A DNA stretch of 64,000 nucleotides from Bacteroidales bacterium (GTDB taxonomy: Bacteria; Bacteroidota; Bacteroidia; Bacteroidales; UBA932): the NCBI GenBank assembly GCA_017443465.1, contig JAFRXO010000051.1:1-64000 (forward strand), in the 5' to 3' direction. Under the pieces are notes generated by a model. That model was not told the origin of the DNA. It ran no database searches and worked only from the letters and a program-made list of their open reading frames with translations. Made by a program: the position numbers and the translations under genes. Of the stretch, positions 7,407-15,228 are shown in pieces; the first letter of the stretch is position 1; each line of letters begins with the position of its first letter.

Positions 7407-7545
7407 GGAAATTTACATCAAGAACGCAGCAATGCGTGCCAACCGAGCTCCAACGAGAGAGCAATCAAGGAGCCACGGTGGCGAGCTGAAAAGCAGATGT
7501 GGGCTGACGCCAAAAACTCATATAGCTCAGAGACTGTAAATTTCC
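7407..7545 (+). ncRNA. Unidentified structured RNA
   Basis: No reading frame explains this stretch, which is packed with pairing. A 10-bp closing stem joins GGAAATTTAC (7407-7416) to GTAAATTTCC (7536-7545). Inside it are hairpin ACGCA-GCAA-TGCGT (7424-7437, GNRA loop), stem GCTCC/GGAGC (7447-7451 with 7469-7473), and stem TGGCG/CGCCA (7479-7483 with 7508-7512), which holds a small CTG/CAG hairpin. A good promoter lies about 35 nt upstream. I do not match it to tmRNA, RNase P, 6S, a known riboswitch or a ribozyme. It may be an independent small RNA or a leader of the gene at 7696. Confidence 0.6.
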
Positions 7546-7663
7546 TTATGTGCTGATTCATATGCATGTAAGGATTTTTTATGCTCTTCCTGCAAGTGTT
7601 GTTACCTGTCGTTAGCCCGATTTAGAAAGAATTATCGCGAACATATGCTTCGCAACACTAATA

Positions 7664-7671
7664 TATTTTTG
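7664..7671 (+). promoter_or_regulatory. Candidate -7 box before the 7696 gene
   Basis: TATTTTTG fits TAnnTTTG and lies 24 nt before the ATG. No convincing -33 TTTG is seen at the usual distance. Confidence 0.35.
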
Positions 7672-7695
7672 TAACATAAACAACACAAAATCGAC

Positions 7696-8184
7696 ATGGC
7701 AACATTTTTAGCAGGAATTGACCATTTGTTAACTGCCTGCCTGGACGGGAAAGAACACAAATGGAAGAGAACCGGCGAGCAGGTAATAGTTACTTGGCAA
7801 GAGTCAGATGAGATAATGATGGCTATCAAGTTTTGGGAAGATAAGTCTTTGATGGCCGTATTTGCCACTTTCTCACATGACATTCCAAAGGACTTGTTCC
7901 CCCTTTTTGTCCACATTGTTAACTCAGTCAACGCACGCCTTTCATCTTTGAAGGTTTCCTTCGAAGATAGAGCAAAAAAGTATTATGAAGAATTTGGTGA
8001 AACCGACATTTGGGTGATTACTTATATGAATATTGTTGATTATCACGAAATCTCCTTGTTATGCGAACTTGGCGAAGTATCCAGTACGTGCTTTAGTCTG
8101 AAACAAGATCTTGACAAGTGGATGTCAATCTCCGGGTTAGACTTTTCTCTTCCTGAGAAGTCCAAAATTAATAACTGTTCATAG
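7696..8184 (+). CDS. Hypothetical protein
   Basis: A 162-residue soluble protein starting MATFLAGIDHLLTACLDG and ending in an Asn-rich tail. It has alternating hydrophobic and charged segments with several Trp residues, no signal peptide and no membrane helix. I recognise no family or catalytic motif. It follows the structured RNA by 150 nt and precedes another unknown gene by 74 nt on the same strand. The context is an accessory region next to a retron island, but nothing in the sequence ties it to defence. Confidence 0.6.
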   Translation: MATFLAGIDHLLTACLDGKEHKWKRTGEQVIVTWQESDEIMMAIKFWEDKSLMAVFATFSHDIPKDLFPLFVHIVNSVNARLSSLKVSFEDRAKKYYEEFGETDIWVITYMNIVDYHEISLLCELGEVSSTCFSLKQDLDKWMSISGLDFSLPEKSKINNCS

Positions 8185-8258
8185 GTCTACATAATAGTGC
8201 CTCCAACGTCCTCACCGCTAGTATCCACCAAAATATCCATTACTAAACATAATCTAAC

Positions 8259-8657
8259 ATGACCTTACCTCCTGTTTATTTATTTTCAGAGCCATATGAA
8301 ATGGCACCTGAATTAACGCCAAAAGAAGTATTCCTTTATCGGATAATACATCGTGAATTCTCCAATTATATGAAAGAAGAAATCGAAGATGACTTCTTTA
8401 TTGATTGTATGGATGCGGCATTTAGAAGTCGTGCCGCCGGACCGGCCCCATGGTGTGCAATGTATATGTGGGTATCTTTTAATCATGTCATTTCAAAATA
8501 CAACAGGCAAAAGTCTATAGGGAATGGCCCATGCAACCAGGAATCAATCAAATTGAAGAGCTTCTTTCAAAAGCATGTCTGTGAGTATCCTTGTACAAGG
8601 GAAGAACGTGAAAAGCATCTTGAAAGATATAAAAACTTAGACACGGATGAAATATGA
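8259..8657 (+). CDS. Hypothetical protein
   Basis: A 132-residue acidic, soluble protein with ATG at 8259 and TGA at 8655. The middle part (AAGPAPWCAMYMWVSFNHVISKY) is hydrophobic and contains one of its three Cys residues. No signal peptide and no recognised domain. It lies in a run of small same-strand genes with gaps of 70-75 nt, possibly one transcript from the 7.7 kb promoter region. Confidence 0.55.
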   Translation: MTLPPVYLFSEPYEMAPELTPKEVFLYRIIHREFSNYMKEEIEDDFFIDCMDAAFRSRAAGPAPWCAMYMWVSFNHVISKYNRQKSIGNGPCNQESIKLKSFFQKHVCEYPCTREEREKHLERYKNLDTDEI

Positions 8658-8727
8658 TTCAAATTGCAGGCTATGTCCCTGAGATAGGAAAAAACAGATT
8701 TCAATAACAGACTGAAACAAACAAGAA

Positions 8728-9231
8728 ATGACTAAACGAATCAAGAAGAAGTTAACAATTACGTTCGAAAAAGACAGCAGGATGCTGCCTTTCATCAAGT
8801 TTCGGATCAATGGAGCCGACGGTGAGTATCTTGCCCTGGTGGATTCCGGTTCAGAGGCTACGCTTCTGGACAGTAAAGTGGCAAATGAACTGACTGACAA
8901 TCCCAACTATAAGGAATACGAAGCAGATTCAATGATCTTTGACGGCTTAGGCGGTTCAGTTCAAGAAGGACAAGGTCGGTTGTTTTCCACGCGGATTTCT
9001 CTTGCCGACAAGAAAGAAGAAACATGGAATATGGAAATATGGGGAGCTAAAATTAATATGGAACATATGCACGGCGCCCTGATGATGTGCTCATCAAATC
9101 ATCCGGTGTCGATGTTGATCGGCAGCGACACACTGCAAAGGATGAACGCAAAAATCGACTTCGTTAAAAAGCATCTTGAGATTTGCGGCTATGCTGTGGA
9201 GGAGGATGACAGAGCCACCAAGAATTCTTGA
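8728..9231 (+). CDS. Retropepsin-like aspartyl protease-fold protein
   Basis: A 167-residue protein. Residues about 31-48 (EYLALVDSGSEATLLDSK) contain the D-S-G signature of single-domain aspartyl proteases. A second half (VSMLIGSDTLQRMNAKIDFVKKHLEI) matches the LIG-D-L and final strand of retropepsin folds. There is no signal peptide, so it is probably cytoplasmic. Such single-lobe proteins dimerise to form the active site. Substrate unknown. Neighbouring genes on both sides are same-strand small genes of unknown role. Confidence 0.7.
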   Translation: MTKRIKKKLTITFEKDSRMLPFIKFRINGADGEYLALVDSGSEATLLDSKVANELTDNPNYKEYEADSMIFDGLGGSVQEGQGRLFSTRISLADKKEETWNMEIWGAKINMEHMHGALMMCSSNHPVSMLIGSDTLQRMNAKIDFVKKHLEICGYAVEEDDRATKNS

Positions 9232-9346
9232 AAGCATATGACGAAATCCCCTCTCCCAGGCCCCTGCAAGGCCGATTGAAACTTTTTTCGAAAAAAATCG
9301 TATATAATACCGCCACTCTTAATTCCACAACATCATCTAGGGACCT

Positions 9347-9859
9347 ATGGCCAAAGTTATTTTTCTCGATTTAGACGGGGTACTAAACACTGAGAAGTAT
9401 CAGGCTCAACTTCGTGGCAGGAGGAGAAGCACTGTTGACACATATGGGCCTTTGTTTGATCCGGAGGCCGTACAGAATCTTCAGAAGATCCTGGATACGG
9501 TCCCGGACGCCAAGATAGTTATAGAATCTTCATGGAAGTTTGAGGGCTTACAGTGGATAAAGGATATGTGGACTTCACGGGAACTTCCAGGAAGCATATA
9601 TGACATAACACCTGACTACCTGTACGAACCGGCCAACATCAATCTCGAGACTTTCGATGATTTCAGGATGCTGGTCGGTAAAGGCAATGAGATACGGCAA
9701 TGGCTTGCCGAAAATGAGCCTGACGCGTGCAACTATGTTATCCTCGATGATATGCCTGATTTCCTTCCAGAGCAGGATGAGCACGTTATCCTCACAAACC
9801 CTGTTATAGGGTTAACCGCAGAAAACGCTAACAAAGCAATCAGGATTCTTCAATCATAA
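9347..9859 (+). CDS. HAD-like phosphatase-fold protein (Swiss-Army-Knife RNA repair HAD type)
   Basis: A 170-residue cytoplasmic protein beginning with the HAD motif I IFLDLDGVLN (D8, D10). It continues with IVIESSWKFEG (motif II-like Ser/Thr region) and ends with CNYVILDDMPDFLPEQDEHVILTNP (motif IV Asp pair). The arrangement matches the small HAD domains seen in or near bacterial RNA-repair modules. It predicts Mg-dependent phosphotransfer or phosphatase activity, perhaps on nucleic-acid ends. The specific substrate is not shown by the sequence. It is preceded by a TTTTTTCGAAAAAA palindrome around 9282-9295. Confidence 0.65.
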   Translation: MAKVIFLDLDGVLNTEKYQAQLRGRRRSTVDTYGPLFDPEAVQNLQKILDTVPDAKIVIESSWKFEGLQWIKDMWTSRELPGSIYDITPDYLYEPANINLETFDDFRMLVGKGNEIRQWLAENEPDACNYVILDDMPDFLPEQDEHVILTNPVIGLTAENANKAIRILQS

Positions 9860-9941
9860 CCTCTTGACAATATGTCAGATGCGACATTTTGGCAGGATAA
9901 ATACAGACAAATTGTCGTTTGTGTGACATTTACGCAGAAAA

Positions 9942-9974
9942 TTTGGATATTTCAGATATTGGCATTATCTTTGC
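9942..9974 (+). promoter_or_regulatory. Promoter fitting both the -33/-7 and the sigma-54 consensus
   Basis: TTTG (9942-9945), 20 nt, TATCTTTG (9966-9973) fits the Bacteroidetes housekeeping promoter. The overlapping TTGGCATTATCTTTGC fits sigma-54 (GG and GC elements 12 nt apart). Upstream, two similar blocks GCGACATTTTGGCAG and GTGACATTTACGCAG plus a GACAAATTGTC palindrome look like activator sites, which favours the sigma-54 reading. It drives the two genes starting at 10011. Confidence 0.55.
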
Positions 9975-10010
9975 GTTGTTTTTACGCAAATAATTTAAAC
10001 CAAAAAGCAA

Positions 10011-10418
10011 ATGAAAAAATTTCATCTAACATTCAACCTAGAAGCTGACGGATGCTGGTACATCGAATTCCCTGGTTATCCCTTCGCACATCACAATCTC
10101 ATGATGGTCGCAGGAGCTGACATGCTATGTGCATATGTAGCAAAAATCCAGGGAAGGACTGACAAGGCGGTAGTCGATGTCACCCTCAATGAAAAGCATT
10201 TGGAAGACCGGGAGCCCGACCTGGTAATGGAGCGCTACAGGAAAGGATATGGAGCCAATTACCATAATTATACAAATGAAGGTGTCGCACCGATAATCTA
10301 TGAAAACGGCAGGGAGAGAGTGATCGACACATCCTGGCTCTGCCCCGTCACCCTGCTCGTCCTAGGGCGGTATCCAAAGAAGATCAACCTGTACATCCCT
10401 AATAAAGTAATCGCTTAA
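10011..10418 (+). CDS. Hypothetical protein, DUF6717-like
   Basis: A 135-residue soluble protein. Its core (CWYIEFPGYPFAHHNLMMVAGADMLCAYVA) resembles what I remember of DUF6717 proteins, which carry a W-x-I-D-x-P pattern followed by a V-x-GAD motif. The C-terminal half holds WLCPVTLLVLGRYPKKINLYI. Function unknown. It lies 12 nt before the VWA-domain gene and shares its promoter, so the two products may work together. Confidence 0.5.
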   Translation: MKKFHLTFNLEADGCWYIEFPGYPFAHHNLMMVAGADMLCAYVAKIQGRTDKAVVDVTLNEKHLEDREPDLVMERYRKGYGANYHNYTNEGVAPIIYENGRERVIDTSWLCPVTLLVLGRYPKKINLYIPNKVIA

Positions 10419-10430
10419 TAACCAAAAACT

Positions 10431-11531
10431 ATGAAAAATTCTAACTTCACCAACACTACTGACGCCATGAATACAAACAACGAATCCAAAATCTATAACC
10501 TCATCATCCTCGACGAAAGCGGATCGATGGACGCTATCCGGATGCAGGCGCTGTCCGGTGCGAACGAGACACTACAGACAATACGCATCGCCCAGAAAGA
10601 GAATCCAGCTGATAACCAGATGGTTTCTTTCGTGACATTCGACTCCGGCGCCGGCCGTCCTGCCGTCCGGCCAATCATCCTCTGTGAAAAGATCGAAGCC
10701 GTAAAGAACATTGAAATCAATCAGTACCGCCCGTACGGCGGAACTCCCCTCTACGACGCGATGGGCTTATCTATCACTAAACTCAAGGAAATCGTAAAAG
10801 AAGGTGACCACGTCCTCGTGACTGTTATCACTGACGGTTACGAGAACAGTTCACGGCATTTCAACGCCTCGATGATCAAAGAGCTCGTCGATTCGCTCAG
10901 CAGGCAGGGATGGGCATTTACATATATCGGAGCAAACCAGGACTCACATACGGCTGCTTCTGGGCTGGGTATCAAGAGCGCAATGGATTTTGAAGCCTCA
11001 GCAGAAGGCTCTGAAATGATGTGGCACAAAATGCATTCAGGCAACCGCGAATTCTATAAGAAGGTAAGACATAGCAAGATAATCGGAATGGAAGCCGACT
11101 ACAATGACGACTTCTTCGCAGAAAAACAGTCCATGTCAAGAATCACCCCGCAGTACATAACTGAACTGCAGCCAGGCGAAATCTTCGTCTTCGGAAGCAA
11201 TCTCGCCGGGCATCACGACGGCGGAGCTGCGAGACTCGCATATGAACGCTTTGGCGCCATCTACGGACAGGGAACCGGCCTTCAGGGTTCGAGCTATGCC
11301 CTGCCGACAATGAACCTCACCCTGAATGAGATAGCGAAATATGTCGACGAGTTCATATGGTTTGCGGACAGTCATCTTGAGATGACGTTCCTCGTGACCC
11401 GGGTCGGATGCGGCATCGCTGGATTCAACGACAGCCAGATCGCTCCCATGTTTGCCAGAGCATATGGCCTTCCGAATGTATTCCTGCCCGCCGAGTTCTG
11501 GAAAGTACTGTCCTATAAATACGGAAAATAA
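10431..11531 (+). CDS. VWA-domain protein fused to an A1S_2505-like domain
   Basis: A 366-residue cytoplasmic protein. Residues about 20-205 form a von Willebrand A domain with a complete metal-binding MIDAS: D28-x-S30-x-S32 (DESGS), the GTPL threonine, and ITDG aspartate. Residues about 240-366 (ELQPGEIFVFGSNLAGHHDGGAARLAYERFGA ... TRVGCGIAGF) match the A1S_2505-type domain, usually a separate phage or accessory protein. The joining of the two is unusual. An ATG 12 codons in (10467) could be the real start. Role unknown; a stress or phage-related function is inferred from the fusion and the promoter. Confidence 0.75.
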   Translation: MKNSNFTNTTDAMNTNNESKIYNLIILDESGSMDAIRMQALSGANETLQTIRIAQKENPADNQMVSFVTFDSGAGRPAVRPIILCEKIEAVKNIEINQYRPYGGTPLYDAMGLSITKLKEIVKEGDHVLVTVITDGYENSSRHFNASMIKELVDSLSRQGWAFTYIGANQDSHTAASGLGIKSAMDFEASAEGSEMMWHKMHSGNREFYKKVRHSKIIGMEADYNDDFFAEKQSMSRITPQYITELQPGEIFVFGSNLAGHHDGGAARLAYERFGAIYGQGTGLQGSSYALPTMNLTLNEIAKYVDEFIWFADSHLEMTFLVTRVGCGIAGFNDSQIAPMFARAYGLPNVFLPAEFWKVLSYKYGK

Positions 11532-11590
11532 TCAGACATATTAGTACGAGGCGGCCTTGCATCACATATCCTTGAACGATAGCTACTGCA

Positions 11591-12376
11591 ATGAGAAGAA
11601 TCATTTGTCTTATCCTACTCCCCTTTCTGGCCTTTTACGCATATGCCCAATCACCAAACAGGCCAATGGGTTACGGTAAGTCGTTCCCGGGAGTAATTCA
11701 GGCTTCACGCCAAGCAGTCAACCAGAACGGAAGCACTTTCCAAGCAACATTAGCAGTCCGGTGTCCCAATGAACCCGGACTGCTGAAATGGCTGGCAGGC
11801 CGGGTGCAGAAATATGTCACAGACTGGCCTGCAGGATATAACCGGCCTGGCACAGATCCCGTGGCAGAAAAGGAGTTCCGAAATACCCGGGAACTGGTTG
11901 ATTATTATATGGGCATACTTGAGGATGCTTTGAAAGACGCTGGTAACGAAGACTTTCCTGCAACAACTCACCAAACTGGGCTCCTGCTGGCGGATTGCTG
12001 GCAAAAAGGCGAACTATGCACATTCTATGAGTCCGTCTGGGACAACGAGAGCCACCTGAGCCGTGATGGCTATATAACAGTCAATGCCAAGACCGGGAAG
12101 GCAATGAGATTGGAAGACCTCGTCAGTCAGAAAGATTTCGATGCACTCTCCTCCCTGCTGATGCCCCGACTTGAAAACGCGCATGGAGTACGTCTGCTGG
12201 ACCAGAATTACGGATACACCACGGACAACAAGACCGTCCTTCGCCAGCTCAGCGGCTGCGCCATGATCCGCGAGGGTCTGATCATCTACTTCAATCCCTA
12301 CATCCTCGGCAGCGGCGCCGACGGCAGCTACAAGGCTGTCATTCCATATGAGTACGTTCCACTTGCGACAGAATGA
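11591..12376 (+). CDS. Secreted DUF3298 (RsiV-like C-terminal domain) protein
   Basis: A 261-residue protein with a signal peptide (hydrophobic core ICLILLPFLAFYAYA, cleavage near AYAQS). The C-terminal half holds the DUF3298/RsiV pattern: GYITVNAKTGKAMRLEDL, then LIIYFNPYILGSGADGSYKAVIPYEYV. This fold occurs in the anti-sigma factor RsiV and in peptidoglycan-related envelope proteins. No sigma factor gene is adjacent, so an envelope role is more likely. Its last codons fall inside the first of two palindromic repeats. Confidence 0.75.
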   Translation: MRRIICLILLPFLAFYAYAQSPNRPMGYGKSFPGVIQASRQAVNQNGSTFQATLAVRCPNEPGLLKWLAGRVQKYVTDWPAGYNRPGTDPVAEKEFRNTRELVDYYMGILEDALKDAGNEDFPATTHQTGLLLADCWQKGELCTFYESVWDNESHLSRDGYITVNAKTGKAMRLEDLVSQKDFDALSSLLMPRLENAHGVRLLDQNYGYTTDNKTVLRQLSGCAMIREGLIIYFNPYILGSGADGSYKAVIPYEYVPLATE

Positions 12377-12478
12377 GAATTTAGGGTGAAATAGCCATTC
12401 TGTCGCACGGAAATGCCCCTTCAACCCGGAAATACCGCAACAGAATGAGAATTTGCCCCTCCAGAGCCATTCTGTCGC
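12365..12478. repeat. Two tandem palindromic REP-like units
   Basis: Unit 1: GCGACAGAATG (12365-12375) pairs perfectly with CATTCTGTCGC (12396-12406). Unit 2: GCAACAGAATG (12437-12447) pairs with CATTCTGTCGC (12468-12478) with one mismatch. Both units share GAATGAGAATTT after the first arm and have the same 20-nt loop length. Unit 1 overlaps the stop codon of the upstream gene. They lie between convergent genes and could end transcription, though no T-run follows. Confidence 0.7.
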
Positions 12479-12522
12479 ATGCACGCCAGCGAAAGCAAGC
12501 CCGCAAGCCACCCCGCAGCCTC

Positions 12523-13248
12523 TTAGAACTCCAGCTGGAAACCGCTGCGCTTCAGGCGGTCGTAGTTCTCTTTGTCGAAGCGGTATTTGATCGGAGTACG
12601 GGTGCCATGGCGCGGAGTGCCGTCGTCCACCTCTGAGAGGATCTCGTAGTGCTTCATCTTGTTCGCAAAGTTGCGGCGGTCGAACTTGACTTCCAGGATG
12701 GATTCGTAGAGATTCTGCAATTGCGGGAGCGTAAACACCTCAGGCAGAAGTTCAAAGCCTACCGGCTCAAAGTGTATGTTCTGCTTCAGGCGCGAAAAAG
12801 CATCCCGAAGGATCTTGTCATGGTCGAACGCCAGTGACGGGACATCGCCGAACGCGAACCATTCCGCCTTTTCAGCATCAGTATCAGCCTGGACCTCCGA
12901 AAGCTTCACCAAAGCATAGTGCGCAACGGTTATGACACGCTCACGCGGATCCCGCTTGATGTCACTGTAGGTACCGACCTCCTTGAACTCCTTATATGAG
13001 AGTTTCAGGCCAGTCTCTTCTTTCAGCTCACGCGCGGCGGTATGGGCCACGGTCCTGTCCTTCTCCACATCCAGGAAGCCCCCCGGAAGCGCCCACTCCC
13101 CTACATATGCCGTCGTACTGGCTTCTTTTTCAAGCCCGCGCCTGATAAGAAGCACTTTCAGTTCTTTGCCATCATAGCCGAACACCACGCAGTCCGCAGT
13201 GACCGCAGGATGGGGATATTCATATGTGTACTGTCCTTTCTTTGCCAT
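12523..13248 (-). CDS. NUDIX-related transcriptional regulator (NrtR/AraR-like)
   Basis: A 241-residue protein with a NUDIX-type domain (residues about 10-140) containing GEWALPGGFLDVEKDRTVAHTAARELKEETGL. The NUDIX box has extra residues between its first Glu and the REL motif, so hydrolase activity is doubtful. A C-terminal winged-helix-like part (about 160-241, LPEVFTLPQLQNLYESILEVKFDRRNFANKM) is typical of NrtR-family regulators, which in Bacteroidetes control NAD or pentose genes. It diverges from the FAD oxidoreductase gene at 13354, a natural target. Confidence 0.8.
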   Translation of the reverse strand: MAKKGQYTYEYPHPAVTADCVVFGYDGKELKVLLIRRGLEKEASTTAYVGEWALPGGFLDVEKDRTVAHTAARELKEETGLKLSYKEFKEVGTYSDIKRDPRERVITVAHYALVKLSEVQADTDAEKAEWFAFGDVPSLAFDHDKILRDAFSRLKQNIHFEPVGFELLPEVFTLPQLQNLYESILEVKFDRRNFANKMKHYEILSEVDDGTPRHGTRTPIKYRFDKENYDRLKRSGFQLEF

Positions 13249-13303
13249 ATCTCTTTTGCATTTTTCACAAATTTACCTATTTTTCACTGAATAACCAGTT
13301 TTT

Positions 13304-13320
13304 TGTGTCATATTTACACA
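13304..13320 (+). promoter_or_regulatory. Candidate operator in the divergent NUDIX/FAD intergenic region
   Basis: TGTGT-CATATTT-ACACA is a perfect 5-bp-arm palindrome lying 34 nt before the FAD oxidoreductase ATG and 56 nt before the regulator ATG. Binding by the NUDIX-type regulator is inferred from position only. Confidence 0.3.
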
Positions 13321-13353
13321 CCTGCAATAACACACACCCGCAAAAGTAAAAAC

Positions 13354-15228
13354 ATGAAACCATATATAATCCTGTCCGCACTGCTGCTCTCAATGACCGT
13401 TTCTGCGCAGAACGTATTCCTTGAGGCAGAGGGCTTTGACAGCACCGGAGGCTGGACGAACGACAATCAGTCCATGGTCCAGATGGGGTCGCCGTACCTG
13501 ATCGCCCACGGGCTCGGGACACCGGTGGACGACGCGTCCACAACATTCAGTGTCAAATCCTCCGGGACATATCGCCTCTGGGTGAGGACCAGGGACTGGA
13601 CCAGGCCATGGGGAAGGACCGAAAGTCCGGGGAGATTCCAGGTCCTGGTCAACGGAAATGCTTCTGACACAGTGTTCGGGACAGAATCGGAAGGATGGGC
13701 CTGGCAGGACGGAGGCAAGGTAGAACTGAGGAAGGGCGCTAACCAGATATGCCTCCATGACCTGACCGGATTCGACGGACGATGCGATGCCATATACCTG
13801 ACACCGGACCTGGACGCACCAGCTCCGGAAGCGAACCCGTCATTCAGGCGCAAAGCCCTGGGCATCAGGCGCAACGCTAAAGCAGGGAAATATGACTTCG
13901 TCGTTGTCGGAGGCGGGATCGCAGGCATATGCGCTGCTGTTACGGCGGCACGTCTCGGATGCAAGGTCGCCCTGGTTCAGAACCGTCCGGTACTTGGAGG
14001 GAACAACTCCTCGGAGGTACGCGTCGGACTTTCCGGCCTCATCTACAAAGAACCCTACCCGGAACTCGGGCGCCTCATGGATGAAATAGGCGGCATAGGG
14101 CACTGGACGAATTATGAGGCCAGGAAAGACCCTGACTCCCCCAGGAGCCGGAAGATCCTGAAAATCATAGAAGAACATCCTGAAAAACTCATACACAACG
14201 CAGGTCCGGCATCCAACTATGAAGATGACAAGAAACTCAATGCCGTCCTTGCAGAACAGAATATAACCCTGTTCCTCAACAAACAGGTCATATCCGCCAG
14301 GACCCGCGGCGGAAAGATCCGGTCCGTCGTCGCCAAAGACATCTCCAACAGTGAAGAGATCATGCTGAAAGGGCGCTTGTTTGCCGACTGTACCGGAGAC
14401 GCCAATCTCGGATATATGGCCGGTGCCGACTTCCGGATGGGACGCGAAAGCAAGGCTGAAACCGGAGAGACCCAGGCGCCGGACGAGGCCGACATGCTTA
14501 CAATGGGGACATCCGTACAATGGTATGCCGGTGATTCCAAGGTAGAAGAATCATTCCCAGAGTGCTCTTGGGCCATTGCTTTCAGCGACAGTACCTGCAT
14601 CCCTATAGTCCACGGGGAATGGGACTGGGAGACAGGGCTGGGCAGGGACCAGGTCGAAGAATCAGAGCGGATCAGGGACCACGGTCTCAGGGCGGTCTAT
14701 GGCAACTGGGCACACCTCAAGAACAGCCCTGCCTACAAGGAACAATTCAAGTACAAAAAACTTGAATGGGTAGCATGCATAGGCGGAAAGAGGGAATCCC
14801 GCCGCCTGATGGGAGATGTGGTCCTCAAGGAACAGGACATCACTGAAAATGTCATATACGACGATGCGACCTTCACGGCTACCTGGGGAATGGACCTGCA
14901 TTATCCGAAGAATGAGCCCGGAATGGAGAACGAAGAACCTTTCAGGGCCAGAAGCGTCACCAAGGTGCACAAAGACTACGCAGTCCCATACAGATGCCTC
15001 TATTCCAGGAACATCGGCAACCTGATGATGGCCGGACGCGACATAAGCGTCACACATGCGGCCCTGGGCACTGTCAGGGTGATGCGCACAGGAGGGATGA
15101 TGGGAGAAGTCATCGGCATGGCGGCATCACTGTGCAAACTGCACAGATGCTCACCACGTGACATCTACAGATCCCACCTCGACGAACTGAAAACACTTAT
15201 GAACGAGGGAGTACCCTCACGACCTTGA
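13354..15228 (+). CDS. Secreted FAD-dependent oxidoreductase with N-terminal carbohydrate-binding-like domain
   Basis: A 624-residue protein. The ATG at 13354 begins a signal peptide (IILSALLLSMTVSA). An earlier in-frame ATG at 13303 is disfavoured. Residues about 20-150 form a beta-sandwich domain (FLEAEGFDSTGGW ... FDGRCDAIYLT) like those on secreted lyases. Then comes a Rossmann dinucleotide motif VVVGGGIAGICAAVTAARLG and the FAD_oxidored (PF12831-type) body with FADCTGDANLGYMAGADFRMGRE and MMAGRDISVTHAALGTVRVM. A paralogue lies at 58303-60189. The substrate is probably a glycoside or sugar. Its end overlaps the convergent DUF1460 gene by 32 nt. Confidence 0.85.
   Translation: MKPYIILSALLLSMTVSAQNVFLEAEGFDSTGGWTNDNQSMVQMGSPYLIAHGLGTPVDDASTTFSVKSSGTYRLWVRTRDWTRPWGRTESPGRFQVLVNGNASDTVFGTESEGWAWQDGGKVELRKGANQICLHDLTGFDGRCDAIYLTPDLDAPAPEANPSFRRKALGIRRNAKAGKYDFVVVGGGIAGICAAVTAARLGCKVALVQNRPVLGGNNSSEVRVGLSGLIYKEPYPELGRLMDEIGGIGHWTNYEARKDPDSPRSRKILKIIEEHPEKLIHNAGPASNYEDDKKLNAVLAEQNITLFLNKQVISARTRGGKIRSVVAKDISNSEEIMLKGRLFADCTGDANLGYMAGADFRMGRESKAETGETQAPDEADMLTMGTSVQWYAGDSKVEESFPECSWAIAFSDSTCIPIVHGEWDWETGLGRDQVEESERIRDHGLRAVYGNWAHLKNSPAYKEQFKYKKLEWVACIGGKRESRRLMGDVVLKEQDITENVIYDDATFTATWGMDLHYPKNEPGMENEEPFRARSVTKVHKDYAVPYRCLYSRNIGNLMMAGRDISVTHAALGTVRVMRTGGMMGEVIGMAASLCKLHRCSPRDIYRSHLDELKTLMNEGVPSRP

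Noticed and set aside
7407-7545. A third retron RNA
   Set aside because: It is closed by a long stem but has no reverse transcriptase on that strand downstream, and it shares none of the msr hairpins or the linker of the two retrons.
9282-9295. TTTTTTCGAAAAAA palindrome as an intrinsic terminator
   Set aside because: The stem is almost all A-T with no GC-rich base; it may only be an AT-rich spacer before the HAD gene.
12365-12478. CRISPR-like repeat
   Set aside because: Only two units, palindromic arms and no unique spacers of regular length; no cas genes.
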